A stretch of 64,000 bases of DNA from UBA1443 sp964445745 (GTDB taxonomy: Bacteria; Omnitrophota; Omnitrophia; Omnitrophales; Aquincolibacteriaceae): NCBI GenBank assembly GCA_964445745.1, contig CAYULU010000003.1, positions 6,154 through 70,153 on the forward strand. Reading direction: 5' to 3'. This document shows positions 8,656-17,496 of the stretch, in pieces. The notes beneath the pieces were generated by a model. The model saw nothing but the letters and a program-made list of their open reading frames with translations, made no database searches and had not been told where the DNA came from. The position numbers and the translations under genes were made by a program. How positions within the stretch are numbered: the first letter of the stretch is position 1; each line of letters starts with the position of its first letter.

Positions 8656-9581
8656 GCTCCGCCTTTCAGTCGAATCTTCTCCATCAATGCCTCACGCATG
8701 ACCGAAACCGGAGCCTTACGCCGGGTCCAGCATTCGAAGGCACGTACCCCCTGATAAAGCAACATACTGCTACCATTCAAAGTCCGGTGCCCCCGTTTTT
8801 TCGCAGCCGCAAGAAACGCGGTCTCAACCGGGTTATAAATCAAATCCATAAAAAGTTTGGGATCGTCTTTTTTTTGCAACACTGTCCGCCCACGCAAAAC
8901 CTTTCCCTTTTTTCTTGCGTTCGGAATCCACTCTGCCGAAACGGGCAAGGGGTCATCTTTTTTGAGACCGAGTGGCGTCGCATTAACAACCAGGTCCGCT
9001 TGCGCAATCAGAGAACCAATTTCAGGATCTCCCGCTCGAAGCGGCAAACATTCTGTTCCTTTAAATATTTTTTGAAAATCCCGGATGATGTTTTCGGCTT
9101 TACCTGGAACCGCATCCACAACCGACAATTTTCTTATACCTCGCAAACACAGTCCATAAGTAACGGCCCGCGACGCCCCGCCCGCACCAAGAACTACTGC
9201 TTTTTTGTTACGGGGACAAAAATGTCCTTCACGAGATAACGTGATCAAAAATCCTTCCATATCGGTGTTCGTGCCACACCAGCGATTTCCTTTTCTATAG
9301 ACTGTGTTGACCGCTCCAATGGCTCGCGCTTCAGGAGAAATCTGATCGAGAAACTTCAGCACCACTTCCTTGTAGGGTACTGTAACGTTAAATCCGGACA
9401 GTTGGGACTTTTTGATGTACCTCATGGCATCGCGAAAACCCGCAGAGTCTAGCTCCAGGACAATATAGTTGGCATCTATCCCAAGTGCACGAAATCCGGC
9501 CTCGTGCATATCGGGAGATAATGTGTGAGCCAGGGGATAACCAAAAATTCCGAACAGTTGGAATGGGGCTGGCGGCTTCAC
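8652..9581 (-). CDS. aroE: Shikimate dehydrogenase
   Basis: NADPH-dependent reduction of 3-dehydroshikimate to shikimate. The 309 residues carry the substrate-site motif GYPLAHTLSPDMH, the catalytic Lys in NVTVPYKE, NTDMEGF, and the nucleotide-binding VLGAGGASRAV. The protein is about 30 residues longer than many AroE; the extra residues appear around DPLPVSAEWIPNARKKGK, in the second half. The start is GTG, with GTGA overlapping the leuA stop, which suggests coupled translation. Confidence 0.94.
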   Translation of the reverse strand: MKPPAPFQLFGIFGYPLAHTLSPDMHEAGFRALGIDANYIVLELDSAGFRDAMRYIKKSQLSGFNVTVPYKEVVLKFLDQISPEARAIGAVNTVYRKGNRWCGTNTDMEGFLITLSREGHFCPRNKKAVVLGAGGASRAVTYGLCLRGIRKLSVVDAVPGKAENIIRDFQKIFKGTECLPLRAGDPEIGSLIAQADLVVNATPLGLKKDDPLPVSAEWIPNARKKGKVLRGRTVLQKKDDPKLFMDLIYNPVETAFLAAAKKRGHRTLNGSSMLLYQGVRAFECWTRRKAPVSVMREALMEKIRLKGGA

Positions 9582-11122
9582 ACGGGCGACGGTGTTTGAA
9601 CCGGCTTGGGTTCCTGAGACAACTTATTTAACGCAAAAAGATATGCGTGTACACTGGCTTCGATAATGTCGGTGCTTGTCCCACGCCCCGTAACCTCTTT
9701 AGGGCCCACCGCAAGTTTCACGACCACTTCACCCAAAGCGTCTTTACCACCGGTAACAGACTGTAAACCATAGTGCGCGACCTGGGCCTTCGACTGAACA
9801 ACCCGCTCAATCGCCTTGTAGCACGCATCAACGGGACCATCTCCGGTCGAGCTGGATTCACTGACCTGTCCATGATAAGAAAGGCGGACCGTGGCAAAAG
9901 GTTTTTGTCCCGTTTCCGAAACCACCTTCATCGAAACAAGCTTCCATGCCTCCGGAATTTGAGCCATCTGATTCTGTAAAATTGCTTCGAGATCCTCGTC
10001 GAAGATATATTTTTTCTTGTCAGCCAGCGCTTTAAACTTAGCAAAGGCATCATCCATTTCTTTCGGGGACAGATGGAATCCGAGTTTTTTTACGCGTACC
10101 GCAAACGCGTGCTTGCCGGAAAGCTTACCCAACATCAGCTGGCTTCCGGAAAGTCCGATTTTTTTCGGATTCATAATCTCGTAGGTCTGCCGCTTTTTCA
10201 AGATACCATCCTGATGAATCCCGGAAGCATGCCAAAAGGCATTGCGCCCGACAATCGCCCTATTGGGCTGAACTACCATCCCGGTAAGATGCGACACCAA
10301 CCGGGAAGCTTTGGTGATTTCAGACAACTTGATGTCCGTGTAACAATGCATAAAATCCTTGCGGGTATCGATCGTCATAACAATCTCTTCCATGGAGGCA
10401 TTCCCGGCACGCTCTCCGATCGCGTTCACGGTACATTCCACCTGGTTGGCACCGGCCAAAATCGCCGCGAGCGAATTCGCGGTCGCGAGACCAAGGTCGT
10501 TATGGCAGTGAACCGACAAAACCACTTTTTTACCGAATTCCGGATTTTTTTTGATTAAAAACCTCATAAGCTCGGAGAATTCCTGGGGCACCGTATAGCC
10601 GACCGTGTCAGGGATGTTGATTGAGGTTGCACCGGCATCAATCGCGGCCCGCACCACTTGGGCAAGAAAATCCCGTTCGGTCCGCGAAGCGTCTTCCGGT
10701 GAGAACTCGATTTGGCGGAAATCTTTTTTGGCAGAACGAATATTCTTAACCGCCATTTCGATGATCTCACGCTTGTCTTTTTTAAGCTTGAAATCACGAT
10801 GAATTTGCGATGTCGCAAGAAAAACATGTAACCGTTTTTTCGCGGCTTTTTCGAGAGCCCGGCGACAAGCGTCAATGTCCTTTGGAACCATGCGGGAAAG
10901 GCCGCAGATCACAGGTTTTCTTACCTGTTCCGCCACCAAGCTCACAGCCTTCATCTCGCCTTCCGACGAAGCAGGAAACCCCGCTTCAATAACGTCGATA
11001 TTGAGACGCTCAAGCTGTTTTGCGATTTTAAGCTTTTCTTCGGGAGTCAGGGAGGCCCCTGGCGATTGCTCGCCATCTCGCAACGTTGTGTCAAAAATAT
11101 ATATCCTCCGAGCCGCCTTCAT
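9578..11122 (-). CDS. leuA: 2-isopropylmalate synthase
   Basis: Condenses 2-oxoisovalerate with acetyl-CoA, the first committed step to leucine. The 514 residues open with the catalytic FDTTLRDGEQSPGASL, followed by the metal-site HCHNDLGLA and the signature NAIGERAGNASMEE. The C-terminal regulatory domain (about 385-500) is present, so leucine feedback is likely. leuBCD are not in the window. The gene lies 71 bases after ilvC. Confidence 0.95.
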   Translation of the reverse strand: MKAARRIYIFDTTLRDGEQSPGASLTPEEKLKIAKQLERLNIDVIEAGFPASSEGEMKAVSLVAEQVRKPVICGLSRMVPKDIDACRRALEKAAKKRLHVFLATSQIHRDFKLKKDKREIIEMAVKNIRSAKKDFRQIEFSPEDASRTERDFLAQVVRAAIDAGATSINIPDTVGYTVPQEFSELMRFLIKKNPEFGKKVVLSVHCHNDLGLATANSLAAILAGANQVECTVNAIGERAGNASMEEIVMTIDTRKDFMHCYTDIKLSEITKASRLVSHLTGMVVQPNRAIVGRNAFWHASGIHQDGILKKRQTYEIMNPKKIGLSGSQLMLGKLSGKHAFAVRVKKLGFHLSPKEMDDAFAKFKALADKKKYIFDEDLEAILQNQMAQIPEAWKLVSMKVVSETGQKPFATVRLSYHGQVSESSSTGDGPVDACYKAIERVVQSKAQVAHYGLQSVTGGKDALGEVVVKLAVGPKEVTGRGTSTDIIEASVHAYLFALNKLSQEPKPVQTPSPV

Positions 11123-11193
11123 GGTTTCAATACCGTCTCTCTTTCCTTATGAATTGCGAAAGCCCCGAATCACGAGCTAACTAACCTTACTTT

Positions 11194-12192
11194 TTACTTC
11201 TTGTTAATAAACTCCATCATCTTGCGAAGTTTTTCGCCAGTTGATTCAATGGAATGTTGTTCGCAAGCTTCCCGCATTTTTTTGAAATTCGGGCGCCCTT
11301 GTTTATTTTCATCCATCCATTCCTTCGCAAATTTGCCGCTTACGATTTCTTCCAGCATTTTTTTCATTTCCTTGCGGGTTTCCGCTGTCACCACACGAGG
11401 CCCACGGCTGTATCCGCCGTATTCCGCCGTATCGGATACCCTTTTATACATCCCTGAAATGCCCGAAACAAACATTGCGTCCACAATCAGCTTCACTTCG
11501 TGGAGACATTCAAAATAGGCCATTTCGGGTTGATAGCCCGCGTTTACCAGCGTATCAAACCCGGCGGTAATTAACTCACTAAGGCCTCCACAAAGAACCG
11601 CTTGCTCACCAAAGAGATCGGTTTCAGTCTCTTCCTTGAACGTGGTTTCAATCACGCCAGCACGAGTCCCACCGATCGCCTTGGCATAAGCCAGCCCGAT
11701 CTCGAGGGCTTTACCGCTCGCGTTTTGCTTGATCGCCACAAGGCACGGAACCCCGCCACCTTCCACAAACTGGGAACGAACCAGTGAACCCGGGCCTTTC
11801 GGCGCGACCATAAATACATCAATCTCCGGCGCCGGTTTGATATAACCAAAGTGGATGTTAAATCCGTGGGAGAAACAAAGCGACTTGCCCTTTTTTAGAT
11901 TGGGAGCAATCTGTTTTTCATAAATTGTGGCCTGAAGATGGTCCTGGGTCAAAATCTGGATAATGTCCGCTTCTTGAGCCGCATCGGCTGCCGCGACCGG
12001 CTTGAAACCATCTTGGACAGCCATTTCATAATTCGGTGTCCCGGGGAGCTCCGCAACAATCACGGCCACTCCGGAATCGCGAAGATTCAAACCCTGCCCA
12101 CGCCCCTGAATTCCATAACCGATAATTGCAACCTTCTTCCCCTTGAGTAGATTAAGGTCTGCATCCTTGTCGTAATAAATTTTTGCTGACAT
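11194..12192 (-). CDS. ilvC: Ketol-acid reductoisomerase, class I
   Basis: Converts 2-acetolactate or 2-acetohydroxybutyrate to the dihydroxy acids of valine and isoleucine synthesis. At 332 residues it is the short class I form with one knotted C-terminal domain (metal Asp/Glu in TETDLFGEQ). The cofactor motif reads GYGIQGRGQGLNLRDSG, with Arg where His is usual. The loop after strand 2 is AELPGTPNYE (47-56), lacking the usual Arg/Ser phosphate-binding residues and carrying Glu48. That hints at NADH use (inference). AAAGGAAA precedes the ATG. Confidence 0.95.
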   Translation of the reverse strand: MSAKIYYDKDADLNLLKGKKVAIIGYGIQGRGQGLNLRDSGVAVIVAELPGTPNYEMAVQDGFKPVAAADAAQEADIIQILTQDHLQATIYEKQIAPNLKKGKSLCFSHGFNIHFGYIKPAPEIDVFMVAPKGPGSLVRSQFVEGGGVPCLVAIKQNASGKALEIGLAYAKAIGGTRAGVIETTFKEETETDLFGEQAVLCGGLSELITAGFDTLVNAGYQPEMAYFECLHEVKLIVDAMFVSGISGMYKRVSDTAEYGGYSRGPRVVTAETRKEMKKMLEEIVSGKFAKEWMDENKQGRPNFKKMREACEQHSIESTGEKLRKMMEFINKK

Positions 12193-12222
12193 TTTAGTTT
12201 CCTTTCTGGTTGTTAATTGAAA

Positions 12223-12768
12223 TTATTTCTTTTTCTTAGAAGGTCTTCTCAGCGAAGCCTTACGGGCGCCTTTGACACTGGGCATTTTAAGCTCATGCCG
12301 CCGAGCCATCGCAATCTGCCCGGTCCTTACAACTTCGCGCAAATTAAACGGCTTCAAGAGCTCAAGCATGGCATCAATTTTTCCTTCGCTTCCCGTCACC
12401 TCGATCGTCATGCTCTCGGGACTTACGTCCACGATTTTCGCCCGAAATGTATTCACAACATGCATGATGTCATTCCGGTTTACAGCGTTGGCACCGATCT
12501 TGATCAATACGAGTTCCCTTTCGATCACGTCTTTGTTCGTCACATCTTCAACACAAACGACATCGATCAGTTTCCCGAGCTGTTTCATTATCTGATCCAC
12601 CACTCGATCATCCCCCTGCGCGATCACAGTCATGCGCGACACCTGAGGATCCTGGGTTTCCCCCACAGCAAGGCTGTCGATATTAAACCCACGCGCAGAG
12701 AAAAGCCCCGCCACACGCGCCAAAACACCAAAGTGATTCTCCACTAGGACCGAAATTGTATGTTTCAT
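12223..12768 (-). CDS. ilvN: Acetolactate synthase, regulatory small subunit
   Basis: Regulatory partner of IlvB that confers valine feedback. The 181-residue protein begins with an ACT domain (MKHTISVLVENHFGVLARVAGLF; residues 1-75, shown here in two motifs: ISVLVENHFGVLARV and SARGFNIDSLAVG). The C-terminal ALS-associated domain follows, with TIEVTGSEGKIDAML. The basic tail RRPSKKKK is a little unusual. GGAGT precedes the ATG. It sits between ilvB and ilvC, as in many operons. Confidence 0.94.
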   Translation of the reverse strand: MKHTISVLVENHFGVLARVAGLFSARGFNIDSLAVGETQDPQVSRMTVIAQGDDRVVDQIMKQLGKLIDVVCVEDVTNKDVIERELVLIKIGANAVNRNDIMHVVNTFRAKIVDVSPESMTIEVTGSEGKIDAMLELLKPFNLREVVRTGQIAMARRHELKMPSVKGARKASLRRPSKKKK

Positions 12769-12849
12769 ATCAAACTCCTTTTTTAGGAACTAAGGAAAAG
12801 CAGAAAAAAACTTTTTTTATCCGCTATCCTTGAAACCCGCCAGCCCGTG

Positions 12850-14535
12850 TCAGGCCATGTCCATAATTTGATCAATCGCGTTACCAGCCGCGACCATCGG
12901 ATACACATTTGATTCGGGTGCCACTAGGCAATGAACCACAACAGGACCTCGGTGCGCAAGGGCTTTTTTAATCACAGGACACACTTCCTTCTTCGTTCTT
13001 ATTTTAAGAGCGCGGATCCCGTAAGATTCCACCAGTTTCACAAAATCGGGATTTGTAGGACCAATCACCGAACCGGAATAGCGTCTTTTGTAAAAAAGCT
13101 CCTGCCACTGTCGAACCATTCCGTAGTAGCCATTGTCCATGATAAAAACCTTGATCGGAACCTTGTTAAAAGCCGCTGTTGCCAATTCAGTCATAGTCAT
13201 CTGAAAAGAACCGTCGCCTTCGATACAAACCACTGTCGCCTTGGGGCAAGCAATCTGCGCCCCGATCGACGCCGGGAAACCATATCCCATAGTCCCAAGT
13301 CCTCCCGAAGACAACATAGTCCTGGGTTTTTTAAACTTGTACCACTGAGCCGTCCACATCTGGTGCTGGCCCACGCCGGTCACTACCACCGCTTCATGCC
13401 GCGTCAATTCGCCGATCTGCTCAATGACGTATTCCTGCATAACCTTAGCGGATTCACGATCATATTTCATCGGGTGCTTCTCTTTCCATAACGCAATCTG
13501 ATCCAGCCAAGGTTTGATTTCCGCACGTTTATCCCCAACAAGCCCGAGCAATTCGTTAACAGCCATCTTCACGTCACTCACCACCGGCACATGGGCCTTG
13601 ACCGTTTTCGAAATCGAGGAAGGATCAATATCAATATGAATGATCTTCGCCTGCGGCGCAAACTTGGCGACATTCCCGGTCACACGATCATCGAAACGTG
13701 CGCCAATGCCGATCAGAACATCCGAATTCTGGACGGAATAGTTCGCATAATGAGTCCCGTGCATCCCCAGCATTCGCAAGGACGACGGGTGCGTCTCCGG
13801 GAAAACTCCGAGACCGAGGATGGTGGTCGTAATAGGAATTCCCGTTTTTTCCACCAGCGCCCGGATTTCCTTTTCTGCGCCTGAAATAATAGCACCACCA
13901 CCGACATAAAGAACCGGCCTCTTACTTTGGTTGATCAGGCGCGCTGCCTTGCAAATCTGACTCGCCGCGTCCGGGTTAGGAAGATCCGGCCGATACGAAC
14001 GGATAAAAACACTTTCCGGCCACACAAACTCAGCTTTCGCCCGACTGACATCCACGGGAAAATCAATCAGCACAGGACCCGGTCGGCCTGTCGTTGCAAT
14101 GTAAAATGCTTCCCGCACAGTTTTTGCAATCTCTTTCACATCTTTGATTAAAAAATTATGTTTCGTAATGGGGCGTGTAATTCCGACAATATCCACTTCC
14201 TGAAACGCATCACTCCCGATCGCATTCGTCACCACCTGCCCTGTGATACAAATCATAGGCACACAATCCATATAGGCCGTGGCCAAGCCGGTCACCGTGT
14301 TTGTAGCTGCAGGTCCTGAAGTTACCATACAGACGCCGGGTCGACCGCTTGCGCGCGCGTACCCGTCCGCCATGTGCGTCGCACCCTGCTCATGTTTCGT
14401 AAGAATCAACTTAATCTTTGAATCGTAAAGAACGTCGTAAGTCGGGAGAATCACCCCTCCGGGAAGCCCGAAGATGTGCTTCACTCCTTCCATTTCAAGA
14501 CTTTTGACCAAAATCTGTGCGCCGGTTAGTTCCAT
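12850..14535 (-). CDS. ilvB: Acetolactate synthase, catalytic large subunit
   Basis: A thiamine-diphosphate and FAD enzyme that makes acetolactate from two pyruvate. The 561 residues contain the catalytic Glu region LTKHEQGATHMADGYARASG, the central FAD domain, and the ThDP signature GDGSFQMTMTELAT with NGYYGMVRQWQ. The length matches the family. It is the first recognised biosynthetic gene of the superoperon. It follows the hydrolase-like gene by 18 bases and has an AAAAGGA ribosome site. Confidence 0.96.
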   Translation of the reverse strand: MELTGAQILVKSLEMEGVKHIFGLPGGVILPTYDVLYDSKIKLILTKHEQGATHMADGYARASGRPGVCMVTSGPAATNTVTGLATAYMDCVPMICITGQVVTNAIGSDAFQEVDIVGITRPITKHNFLIKDVKEIAKTVREAFYIATTGRPGPVLIDFPVDVSRAKAEFVWPESVFIRSYRPDLPNPDAASQICKAARLINQSKRPVLYVGGGAIISGAEKEIRALVEKTGIPITTTILGLGVFPETHPSSLRMLGMHGTHYANYSVQNSDVLIGIGARFDDRVTGNVAKFAPQAKIIHIDIDPSSISKTVKAHVPVVSDVKMAVNELLGLVGDKRAEIKPWLDQIALWKEKHPMKYDRESAKVMQEYVIEQIGELTRHEAVVVTGVGQHQMWTAQWYKFKKPRTMLSSGGLGTMGYGFPASIGAQIACPKATVVCIEGDGSFQMTMTELATAAFNKVPIKVFIMDNGYYGMVRQWQELFYKRRYSGSVIGPTNPDFVKLVESYGIRALKIRTKKEVCPVIKKALAHRGPVVVHCLVAPESNVYPMVAAGNAIDQIMDMA

Positions 14536-14553
14536 AATAAATTTCCTTTTAGA

Positions 14554-15390
14554 TTAAACCGTAAAAAAATCTTTGACGCCTTTCTTAAATTTCGCCTTAA
14601 ATCCTTTTTGACTTTTTTCAACCGCCGCCGAAAAACTCTGCCCGGTAGTTTCAACCCAGTTGTAGGCTTCCTTCTTTAGTTCCGACATTTCAAAACCCTT
14701 CCCATCCGGGACTTCCACCAGTTTCAAGGGATACCCTTTTTCCTGCAAACCATCAAGCCATGCCTGATTTTGCTCTTTAACATCCGGCTGATCGACCTGA
14801 AATACCACGAAAAAAGGCTGTTGTTTAGACAAGTTGGAACTCAAATGTATTAATCGCGCAAAAGGTCCTGCCCATGCCTGACCCAACAAAATCGCCCCCG
14901 CAAACTCTTTGGGATAATTCGTCGCCAGATAAGCCGCGTAATGAGCACCCGTATTTTTCCCTGTGATATAAACTTTCTTTTCGCTCACCGGGAATCTTTC
15001 CTGGACATCTTTTTTCACCTGTAGCAACCATGTATCCAGATTTGTGGGCACATCGTCGTCTTCGGTCCACAAGCCTGCCGTCGAAAGGACAAAGACCATA
15101 TTTTGATCCGCAATGCCTTTCCAGTAAGCAATCCCTTCCTCTCCCCCCACTCCCTCACTCGGAGCTATCATGATCATGGGATAACTTCGATCTGCCCTGT
15201 AACCCTTCGGGGCATACAAGAAAACCGGATATTTATAATCTGAAACCGCCAAGAGACCGGATGGGAACGGATCCTGGGCGGCCTTTTCCAAAACATCCCC
15301 ACTCACCAACTCTTGAGCGAACACCTTGAAAGGGCTTAGAAAAAAAACAGCAATTGCAAGGACAAAGACGGTTTTCTTTGTATTTGTCAT
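14554..15390 (-). CDS. Exported alpha/beta-hydrolase-like protein with degenerate active site
   Basis: The 278-residue protein has a signal peptide (1-25, ending VFA-Q). Its fold pattern is that of secreted esterase/PHB-depolymerase-like hydrolases: FLYAPKGY, YPMIMIAPSEG, MVFVLSTAG, then VYITGKNTGAHYAAYLA. The nucleophile elbow, normally G-x-S-x-G, is G-K-N-T-G (144-148), with Asn146 in the Ser position. Where the catalytic His is expected, the sequence reads VPDGKGFEMSE with no His. It is therefore probably not a classical hydrolase; binding or scaffold roles are possible. It is the first gene after the consensus promoter of the ilv-leu-aro operon, with an AAAGGTG ribosome site. Confidence 0.75.
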   Translation of the reverse strand: MTNTKKTVFVLAIAVFFLSPFKVFAQELVSGDVLEKAAQDPFPSGLLAVSDYKYPVFLYAPKGYRADRSYPMIMIAPSEGVGGEEGIAYWKGIADQNMVFVLSTAGLWTEDDDVPTNLDTWLLQVKKDVQERFPVSEKKVYITGKNTGAHYAAYLATNYPKEFAGAILLGQAWAGPFARLIHLSSNLSKQQPFFVVFQVDQPDVKEQNQAWLDGLQEKGYPLKLVEVPDGKGFEMSELKKEAYNWVETTGQSFSAAVEKSQKGFKAKFKKGVKDFFTV

Positions 15391-15453
15391 AAGAACACCT
15401 TTGTGTCTCGCGAGGGTTAAATGATGTAAGTGCCTGAAAGTAAAGAAGTTATT

Positions 15454-15481
15454 ATTATATTCATTCGCCTTATGTTGTCAA
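15454..15481 (-). promoter_or_regulatory. Consensus sigma-70 promoter of the ilv-leu-aro superoperon
   Basis: On the minus strand a perfect TTGACA (15481-15476) and a perfect TATAAT (15459-15454) are separated by 16 bases. The start point should be near 15447, giving a leader of about 57 bases before the hydrolase-like gene. That is too short for a T-box or a classical leader-peptide attenuator, and none is visible. Confidence 0.85.
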
Positions 15482-15600
15482 AGGCATCCAGAGATATAAA
15501 TTTTCTTCGGCCGGGAGCCACAATGTACCTTTTTCTATATCAACAGGTTATAACGATCCAAGTAAGGACCACCCGTATTTTCCCCGGACTTATCGAAGAA

Positions 15601-15993
15601 TCAGTGTTTTTTTGTTTCCTTCCCAGAAATCGCGGTGGACGTGGTAGCGGCAGAAACCTTTGCCCCCGTTAGAGGTACTGGAGACTTATCCACAACCACC
15701 ACAGGCCCCGCCGAGTTTTTTGACGTCACAAGTTCGTAGATAATCTCTCCGGGCTTAACAAATCCAAGCTCTTCACGCACGACCTTCTCAAGATACTCAA
15801 TATCATTCTGGAGAAGGTATTTCTCATCCGTGAGGGACTTGATTTGAGAATCAATTTCCTGAATCCGCTGTGCCAGCCTCTCTTCTTCCTGTTTTAGCTC
15901 GTGATACCTGGAAAAAGACCGCAGATAGATAAAAGAAAGTACCAGCCCGGCCGCCAGCACTATCGCAAGAAAAAGAAAGATTTTTTTTAGCAT
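15601..15993 (-). CDS. ftsB: Septum formation initiator, FtsB/DivIC-like
   Basis: A divisome protein of the FtsQ-FtsB-FtsL type. The 130 residues have a single N-terminal membrane helix (about 4-24), then a periplasmic coiled coil (about 28-75, heptads of Leu, Ile and Glu), then the family motif REELGFVKPGEIIYEL. A low-complexity Val/Ser/Thr tail with KK at the end follows and is longer than usual. The ATG overlaps the end of eno by seven bases. eno-ftsB adjacency is widespread in bacteria and supports the call. Confidence 0.88.
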   Translation of the reverse strand: MLKKIFLFLAIVLAAGLVLSFIYLRSFSRYHELKQEEERLAQRIQEIDSQIKSLTDEKYLLQNDIEYLEKVVREELGFVKPGEIIYELVTSKNSAGPVVVVDKSPVPLTGAKVSAATTSTAISGKETKKH

Positions 15994-17303
15994 GCTTTGG
16001 CAAGCTTAAGCCCCGCATACACCGCCCTGGATCCCAGGGCTTCCTCAATGCGAAGCAGTCGATTGTACTTACAAATCCTGTCCGTGCGGGAAGTGGACCC
16101 GGTTTTGATCTGACCTGTACTAAGCGCCACTGCAAGGTCCGCAATCGTCGTATCTTCGGTCTCGCCACTGCGGTGGCTCATGACAGCCGTGTAACCATGT
16201 TGGTGCGCCATGCGGACAGCCTCGATCGTTTCTGTGAGTGTTCCGATCTGATTGACCTTAATTAAAATGGAATTGGCCGTTTTTTTCTCAATCCCCATTG
16301 AAAGCCGCTTCGTATTAGTTACAAAAAGATCGTCTCCCACCAGCTGGACCTTGGTCCCGATCCGGTCCGTCAGTTTTTTCCACCCATCCCAATCGTTCTC
16401 GGCCAAACCATCCTCAATCGAAAAAATCGGGTATTTACCTGCAAGCGCTTCATAAAAATTCACCATATCCTCGGCAGATTTTACGGGCTGAGCCTCCGCG
16501 CACAAAACGTATTTCCCGGGGTTCTTGTTCCCACCCAATTTGTCCTGACCATAAAAACTCGAACTGGCCGGATCGAGTGCAATTTTAACGTCCGTTCCCG
16601 CCTTATAGCCGGCTTTTTCAATCGCTTCCATGATCACGTCCAGCGCCTCATGATTGGACTTGAGGTCCGGGGCAAATCCCCCTTCGTCCCCGACCGATGT
16701 CGAAAGTTTTTTGGCATGAAGAATTTTTTTCAGGTTATGAAACACTTCCGCCCCCATCCGTAAGGCGTCCCGAAACGTCGGAGCACCGAAAGGCATGATC
16801 ATAAACTCTTGAAGGTCAACGTTGTTATCCGCGTGAACTCCGCCGTTAATAATATTCATCATCGGTACCGGCAAGAGGTTTGCCGAAGGGCCGCCAATTA
16901 ATTCATAAAGAGGAATCTTTTTCGAAACACAAGTCGCGTGAGCACAGGCAAGCGAAACTCCCAGAATTGCATTCGCACCCAGTCGCGCCTTATTAGGAGT
17001 TCCGTCGAGCTCAATCATCAGCTTGTCAATTCCCGATTGATCCGAAGCATCTTTTCCCTTTAGCGCCTGGACAATTTCTGTATTCACATGTCTCACAGCC
17101 TTGAGAACTCCTTTACCAAGATAACGAGCCTTGTCGCCGTCACGAAGTTCCACCGCCTCATGCTCTCCCGTAGAAGCGCCGCTGGGGACAGCCGCACGGC
17201 CAAGAACCCCGTCCTGCAAAACTACGTCCACTTCAACCGTCGGGTTACCCCGGGAATCAAGAATTTCTCGCGCATTAATATTCACAATCGTTGTATTTGC
17301 CAT
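15987..17303 (-). CDS. eno: Enolase
   Basis: Interconverts 2-phosphoglycerate and phosphoenolpyruvate. From the ATG at 17301-17303 (AAGGAG ribosome site nine bases upstream) it is 438 residues: ILDSRGNPTVEVDV, SGASTGEHEAVELRDGD, the Mg ligands in SIEDGLAENDWDGW and LVGDDLFVTN, and the catalytic SHRSGETEDT. An in-frame extension of 25 residues upstream, to 17378, has no family similarity and was rejected. A strong promoter lies about 155 bases upstream, so eno and ftsB form a unit. Confidence 0.97.
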   Translation of the reverse strand: MANTTIVNINAREILDSRGNPTVEVDVVLQDGVLGRAAVPSGASTGEHEAVELRDGDKARYLGKGVLKAVRHVNTEIVQALKGKDASDQSGIDKLMIELDGTPNKARLGANAILGVSLACAHATCVSKKIPLYELIGGPSANLLPVPMMNIINGGVHADNNVDLQEFMIMPFGAPTFRDALRMGAEVFHNLKKILHAKKLSTSVGDEGGFAPDLKSNHEALDVIMEAIEKAGYKAGTDVKIALDPASSSFYGQDKLGGNKNPGKYVLCAEAQPVKSAEDMVNFYEALAGKYPIFSIEDGLAENDWDGWKKLTDRIGTKVQLVGDDLFVTNTKRLSMGIEKKTANSILIKVNQIGTLTETIEAVRMAHQHGYTAVMSHRSGETEDTTIADLAVALSTGQIKTGSTSRTDRICKYNRLLRIEEALGSRAVYAGLKLAKAC

Positions 17304-17457
17304 TGGATACTCCTTATTTATTGTTGGGATTGCCAGAGAAAAAAGACAACAGTTTAGATGTTTTTCCTGATCCATCACACAACACCCGACGGATCCTTCT
17401 CTTCCAAAGGGAAAGAGATTTTCCTTTTAACGAGGAAGACGTCTGAAACAGGTGGTG

Positions 17458-17485
17458 ATTATAACAAATCCCGCAGGGGTGTCTA
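17458..17485 (-). promoter_or_regulatory. Sigma-70 type extended -10 promoter of eno
   Basis: Minus-strand TAGACA (17485-17480), 16-base spacer, TATAAT (17463-17458), with TGT just before the -10 hexamer. The leader to the eno ATG is about 145 bases. It contains an imperfect hairpin, TCTCTTTCC paired with GGAAGAGA, of unknown function. Confidence 0.8.
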
Positions 17486-17496
17486 CAGTGAGAAAC

